From positions 1 through 33,272 of the forward strand of contig NZ_ACCB01000047.1 in NCBI RefSeq assembly GCF_000173735.1: a stretch of 33,272 nucleotides of DNA, written 5' to 3'. This document shows positions 31,779-33,272 of the stretch, in pieces. Source of the stretch: Yersinia aldovae ATCC 35236 (GTDB lineage Bacteria; Pseudomonadota; Gammaproteobacteria; Enterobacterales; Enterobacteriaceae). The notes under the pieces are model-generated. The model made no database searches. It saw only the letters and a program-made list of their open reading frames with translations, and was not told the DNA's origin. A program made the translations under genes and the position numbers. The first letter of the stretch is position 1, and each line of letters opens with the position of its first letter.

Positions 31779-31800
31779 GATAAACATTTTTTCTGTAAAA
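31773..31800. repeat. Direct repeat, copy 2 (right of higBA)
   Basis: 28 bp from ctttaggataaac to ctgtaaaa; differs from 30908-30935 at one position. It includes the higA stop codon. Similarity continues weakly as gagttat. Confidence 0.85.
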
Positions 31801-31859
31801 TTAATGAGTTATATTGATGAATAAATATATGCGAAGAATCACCTCGCGGAATCAATAAA

Positions 31860-31903
31860 GTGCAAAAAGAGTAGAAACAAGGCGACATCAACGCGACATC
31901 GCC
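31860..31903 (-). terminator. Repeated terminator-like element, copy 1
   Basis: Contains gtagaaacaaggcga shared with 32378-32422. On the minus strand GGCGA/TCGCC pair and are followed by TTGTTT and later a T-run. It lies 23 bp after the 84-aa gene. Confidence 0.5.
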
Positions 31904-31926
31904 TGTCAAGATCATGGTGTTTTCGG

Positions 31927-32181
31927 TCAGCTAGTCGTCGTTTTTGTCAGTACCTCATCATTTAGGCCAGTCAGCCTCATTACTTTATTGCGTTCAAAAC
32001 CATTAATTAGCATCTTGTGGGCAATTTTTAGCGCCATTTCTTGTGCAGCTTGTTGTTCCACTTCCTGTACAATCGTCATGATTAGCTCCTCATGTTGCGG
32101 CAAGCGATGAGCTAGATCCTTGAAGAACTTTTTCGCCTCAGTCGTGTAGCCAACTGCAGCTTTTAGCTGATCTTCCGTCAT
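31927..32181 (-). CDS. Stand-alone Rpn-nuclease C-terminal-like protein, 84 aa
   Basis: MTEDQLKAAVGYTTEAKKFF begins a helical protein whose second half (QQAAQEMALKIAHKMLINGF then ERNKVMRLTGLNDEVL) resembles the C-terminal tail of Rpn/transposase_31 PD-(D/E)XK proteins, including the LTGL motif. The nuclease domain is absent and none of it is visible upstream. It may be a truncation remnant or an independent small protein, comparable to the RpnS antitoxins translated from within rpn genes in E. coli. Its ATG overlaps the stop of the preceding 42-aa frame (ATGA) and has gaggt upstream. Confidence 0.68.
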   Translation of the reverse strand: MTEDQLKAAVGYTTEAKKFFKDLAHRLPQHEELIMTIVQEVEQQAAQEMALKIAHKMLINGFERNKVMRLTGLNDEVLTKTTTS

Positions 32182-32306
32182 GGTAGATCTACCTCTTTCT
32201 GCATTATCTGCAATCTGGTTTTCAGAATCATTTCATCGGCCATTTCTTTAATTCGTTGCTGGCTCTCAGGTGAACGAGAGGTTATAGCATCACGTAATTT
32301 TTTCAT
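32178..32306 (-). pseudogene. 42-aa remnant of an XRE-family antitoxin
   Basis: The frame reads MKKLRDAITSRSPESQQRIK, then EMADEMILKTRLQIMQKEVD and a final LP. This is the N-terminal segment of HigA-type XRE antitoxins, which normally continue into LSQ..VA and the helix-turn-helix. It stops just where the HTH should begin, and its TGA overlaps the ATG of the 84-aa gene. No clear ribosome-binding site is seen. It could still be expressed as a short protein, but I classify it as a remnant. Confidence 0.5.
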
Positions 32307-32377
32307 TTCTATTGTCAAAATAGCTGTTATCAAGGTTAATAAAGAGAGGTGAAAAATAAAAATATTGAATAGATAAG

Positions 32378-32422
32378 GTGTAAAAAGAGTAGAAACAAGG
32401 CGATGTCTAACGCAATATCGCC
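32378..32422 (-). terminator. Repeated terminator-like element, copy 2
   Basis: GGCGAT (32399-32404) pairs with ATCGCC (32417-32422); on the minus strand it is followed by TTGTTTCTACTCTTTTT. It shares gtagaaacaaggcga with the copy at 31860 and lies 37 bp after the 45-aa gene. Confidence 0.55.
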
Positions 32423-32459
32423 CATTAAAACGGGGGGAGCCAGTGAACTGACCGTGTTA

Positions 32460-32597
32460 TTAAGTCAGGTCTTCATCACGTAGGCCAGTCAGTTCCTTTA
32501 CCAGAGTGCGATCAACCCCTTCTGCCAGTAAACAATAGGCAATTTTTAGGGCCATTTCTAGTGCGGCTTTTTGTCTCAATACTTCTGCAATTTTCAT
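32460..32597 (-). CDS. 45-aa Rpn C-terminal-like small protein
   Basis: MKIAEVLRQKAALEMALKIA then YCLLAEGVDRTLVKELTGLR and DEDLT. It aligns with the second half of the 84-aa neighbour (MALKIA, LTGL) and with Rpn-family C-terminal tails. A strong aaggaag lies six bases upstream, so translation is likely. It is too short to contain any nuclease domain. It lies downstream of the second C4-type unit. Function is unknown; an RpnS-like antitoxin role is conjecture. Confidence 0.62.
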   Translation of the reverse strand: MKIAEVLRQKAALEMALKIAYCLLAEGVDRTLVKELTGLRDEDLT

Positions 32598-32720
32598 AAG
32601 TGCTTCCTTGTACTACGACGAGTTATTGGATCGCCAATCTGGCCGTTGAATTAATAATAATCGTTTTTTTGGTTGACGGGATTTAGATCGCCATCTTGAG
32701 ATTTTCATCTCTATAGGTGC

Positions 32721-32789
32721 TGAGCTGGGTGGGGTTGACAGACCAGTCACCAAGAAACCGGCGCACCTTGCAATGCCCCACCCAGCTCA
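32721..32789 (-). ncRNA. C4-type antisense RNA, copy 2 (diverged)
   Basis: Arms 32789-32776 and 32734-32721 form a perfect 14-bp stem. The interior keeps the GCAA-loop hairpin (now with G-U pairs) and the second hairpin with loop TTTCTTGGTGAC. Compared with copy 1, stem pairs change together at least twice (C-G to T-A and A-T to G-C on the plus strand), evidence of selection for structure. A degenerate complement of the loop lies downstream at about 32665-32678, but no leader frame follows it. Confidence 0.62.
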
Positions 32790-32888
32790 CCATTTCTTGC
32801 TTATTACCCATGTAACCGTATTTACGTCATGCGCTTTGGCTTATGCCGGACTGCCAAATCCGGTAAAGGATTTTACCGCTGCGGTGTG

Positions 32889-32918
32889 ACTATAACCCGA
32901 TGAGATTCTGTCGAGCAA
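32889..32918 (-). promoter_or_regulatory. Conserved promoter for C4 copy 2
   Basis: Minus strand TTGCTC (32918-32913), 18-nt spacer, TATAGT (32894-32889), then CACACCGCAGCGG, as in copy 1. Confidence 0.62.
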
Positions 32919-32929
32919 TTAGCCAACAT

Positions 32930-32971
32930 CATTTTAGGACAAACATTTTTCCACGTTAAAATAACGAGTTA
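32930..32971. repeat. Diverged third copy of the direct repeat
   Basis: attttaggacaaacattttt then a diverged stretch and gagtta, in the same position relative to the C4 promoter as the repeat at 30908. Confidence 0.7.
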
Positions 32972-32998
32972 CAGGTGTAGTTAAAGGAGTTTTATACC

Positions 32999-33028
32999 GC
33001 TTCCGCTAAAGATAATAGTAGCGGAAGC
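32999..33028. repeat. Hairpin after the last partial gene
   Basis: GCTTCCGCTA (32999-33008) and TAGCGGAAGC (33019-33028) form a perfect 10-bp stem around a 10-nt loop. No T-run follows on the minus strand, so the terminator role is uncertain. Confidence 0.55.
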
Positions 33029-33037
33029 CGGTGAAAT

Positions 33038-33272
33038 TTATTGCCTGGTCAACTCGTTGTTAGTGAGCTTAGCGTTTGCTGATGCTTGCAATTGAGTGAG
33101 GGCGGGTAACAGGATACTGATTGATGCCAGACAATGGCCTAACTGGCACAAACTTTCTGCTGAGAAATCCAACACATCGTTATCGGCAAAGGTCACAAAA
33201 GTATCCCCGATAAAATTCAGTCCATGCAGCAATCCGGCGTAACATTCTTCGCTACTGTTTGCCAGTTCCAGT
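33038..33272 (-). CDS. Partial hypothetical protein, N-terminus beyond the window
   Basis: The minus-strand frame is open from the window edge (beginning LELANSSEECYAGLLHGLNF) to the stop at 33038, 77 codons plus stop. There is no need to start it at the internal TTG. The visible part is helical, slightly acidic and rich in Leu and Ala, with ESLCQLGHCLASISILLPAL and QLQASANAKLTNNELTRQ at the end. I do not recognise the family. Codon use and frame length suggest a real gene. A 10-bp hairpin follows. Confidence 0.55.
   Translation of the reverse strand, partial: LELANSSEECYAGLLHGLNFIGDTFVTFADNDVLDFSAESLCQLGHCLASISILLPALTQLQASANAKLTNNELTRQ

Noticed and set aside
30672-32960. CRISPR-like array
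   Set aside because: Repeats are two or three diverged copies separated by kilobases, not short regular repeat-spacer units.

Overview
The window is enterobacterial chromosome, almost certainly Yersinia (probably the Y. enterocolitica side of the genus). The housekeeping proteins follow the E. coli gene block metB-metJ-rpmE-priA-cytR-ftsN-hslVU-menA-rraA-zapB-glpFKX-fpr-tpiA-sbp-pfkA-fieF nearly gene for gene but are clearly diverged from it. An ERIC element sits in front of priA. Species assignment is inference from remembered protein similarity, not from a search.

Layout. 1-862 is the 3'-truncated metB (minus), divergent from metJ across an array of Met boxes. rpmE (minus) and metJ converge on a shared hairpin terminator. 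Then come priA, cytR, ftsN and the heat-shock protease hslVU, whose sigma-32 promoter begins inside ftsN, then menA and rraA. zapB (minus) is divergent from glpF-glpK, with two abutting GlpR operators between them. glpX follows after a strong terminator. emrD (minus) lies between glpX and fpr, which is not its E. coli position. Next are a DUF805 protein, yiiQ, tpiA, sbp, pfkA and fieF. The E. coli cdh gene is not present between tpiA and sbp.

From about 22.8 kb the chromosome gives way to a P2-family prophage, probably integrated at the terminator beyond fieF. On the minus strand it carries the intact P2 right-end block: sheath FI, tube FII, E with its -1 frameshift product E+E', tape measure T, U, D and the late activator ogr. 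An Ogr-type TGT-N12-ACA activation site stands upstream of FI. Tail-fibre and baseplate genes would be expected beyond FI, but instead there is a 3.8-kb accessory region that runs to the window edge.

The accessory region (29.5-33.3 kb) is the most unusual part. It holds: (i) a RelE/HigB-type toxin with a NadS/HigA-type antitoxin; (ii) a C4-type antisense-RNA locus whose RNA has two 9-nt segments complementary to its own downstream leader, one covering a ribosome-binding site, followed by a 36-aa leader peptide overlapping a 61-aa protein; (iii) a second, diverged copy of the promoter-plus-C4 unit with compensatory base changes in its stem; (iv) a higBA toxin-antitoxin pair with a 17-bp inverted-repeat operator, bracketed by 28-bp near-identical direct repeats; (v) two tiny proteins resembling only the C-terminal tail of Rpn (PD-(D/E)XK recombination-promoting) nucleases, one translationally coupled to a 42-aa remnant of an XRE antitoxin. 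It reads as a repeat-driven stack of small regulatory and toxin cassettes at the P2 moron position. Whether the rest of a P2 prophage lies beyond the window cannot be seen.
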